Position numbers and translations under genes: made by a program
Notes under the pieces: model-generated
Seen by the model: the letters and a program-made list of their open reading frames with translations, nothing else
Database searches by the model: none
Told to the model about the DNA's origin: nothing
Part shown: piece after piece, positions 63,785-64,000 of the stretch
Position numbering within the stretch: the stretch's first letter is position 1
Layout of the letters: each line of letters begins with the position of its first letter
Origin: Aureococcus anophagefferens
Taxonomy: Eukaryota; Sar; Pelagophyceae; Pelagomonadales; Pelagomonadaceae
DNA: 64,000 bases
NCBI RefSeq assembly: GCF_000186865.1
Contig: NW_008705573.1
Span: 610,983-674,982, forward strand
Reading direction: 5' to 3'

Positions 63785-63915
63785 CGGAAGCTCAAGGCCG
63801 ATCCTCCATGCTCGCCGTCGTTCACGGCAAGGTGCTTCGCATCGATGCATCGTGCGGTTTCGGAGATGCTCCTCTCCGGAATGGCAGCCCCGCCGCCGTA
63901 AGGAGCTCCCGCACG

Positions 63916-64000
63916 ATGCCCCGCTCGACGTCGCCGGACTGGCTCCAGGACCTGAGCCTGAGCGCGCAGAAACTGCGCCGGAGCGACGACCTGGACCTCG
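63916..64000 (+). CDS. Start of an unidentified gene (cut by window end)
   Basis: ATG at 63916 opens a frame of 28 codons to the window end (MPRSTSPDWLQDLSLSAQKL). It sits 131 bp from the divergent start at 63784, with a TGGCAGCCCC motif 24 bp upstream. Too short to classify. Confidence 0.45.
   Translation, partial: MPRSTSPDWLQDLSLSAQKLRRSDDLDL

Noticed and set aside
60392..63901. Plus-strand frame of more than 1,100 codons antisense to the plastid coiled-coil gene
   Set aside because: It starts inside the SET gene in a wrong frame, is Arg/Gly low complexity and has no motif; the minus-strand protein has a leader and repeats.
1..64000. tRNA, rRNA or other classic RNA genes
   Set aside because: I scanned by eye for T-loop-like GTTCGA contexts with plausible stems and found none convincing; a covariance-model search would be decisive.

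Overview
This is a very GC-rich, gene-dense eukaryotic nuclear window. The best fit is a picoplanktonic pelagophyte stramenopile such as Aureococcus. The pointers are a fucoxanthin-chlorophyll type light-harvesting protein, several pre-proteins with bipartite plastid leaders (a signal peptide running into an ASAF-like or AFVAP-like motif, typical of secondary plastids), and above all a family of near-identical introner elements (transposon-like units that make introns) in coding sequence. About 44 genes fit in 64 kb and most lack conventional introns. Convergent neighbours often end 3-43 bp apart, and divergent neighbours can share well under 200 bp.

Layout. 1-10 kb: a truncated multi-pass receptor, a 2-hydroxyacid dehydrogenase, a SET/TPR methyltransferase, a secretory choline-kinase-like protein and a plastid protein. 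10-21 kb: the light-harvesting protein, a mitochondrial membrane protein, a Sel1-repeat protein (introner 1), a VWA-like membrane glycoprotein, a plastid tandem CS-domain protein, a nucleotide-sugar transporter with an old introner, a double methyltransferase and a secreted esterase. 21-27 kb: a small plastid membrane protein, MYND, PhyH and C-type lectin proteins, a sterol-desaturase-like enzyme, then a transposon-like inverted-repeat element whose centre is an assembly gap. 27-36 kb: XPF nuclease with a ubiquitin-interacting-motif array (introner 2), NFU1, an F-box protein, a secretory inositol 5-phosphatase and a prolyl-hydroxylase-like enzyme (introner 3). 36-45 kb: a CCCH methyltransferase, ankyrin-like and Sec14-like proteins, an SGNH-like protein with two introners, a 1 kb gene-poor tract, a SAM-domain protein (introner 6) and an unusual two-pore channel. 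45-64 kb: membrane and plastid proteins, an introner-bearing alanine/proline-rich protein, a duplicated helical-domain gene, a P3A H+-ATPase with two introners, a plastid thioredoxin and cyclophilin, a SIL1-like co-chaperone, a SET protein and a long plastid coiled-coil protein.

The main biological system visible is the introner family. Nine 192-bp units have matching terminal inverted repeats. Each is flanked by an 8-bp target duplication whose first two bases serve as the 5' splice site, while the element end supplies the 3' AG. Every one therefore makes an intron of exactly 200 nt, and splicing restores one copy of the target. A tenth, diverged 203-bp relative obeys the same rule. A second recurrent signal is a palindromic GGGC[A/T]GCC motif next to many start codons, which shares its core with the introner ends. 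All product names come from reading the translated sequence; no database search was run.
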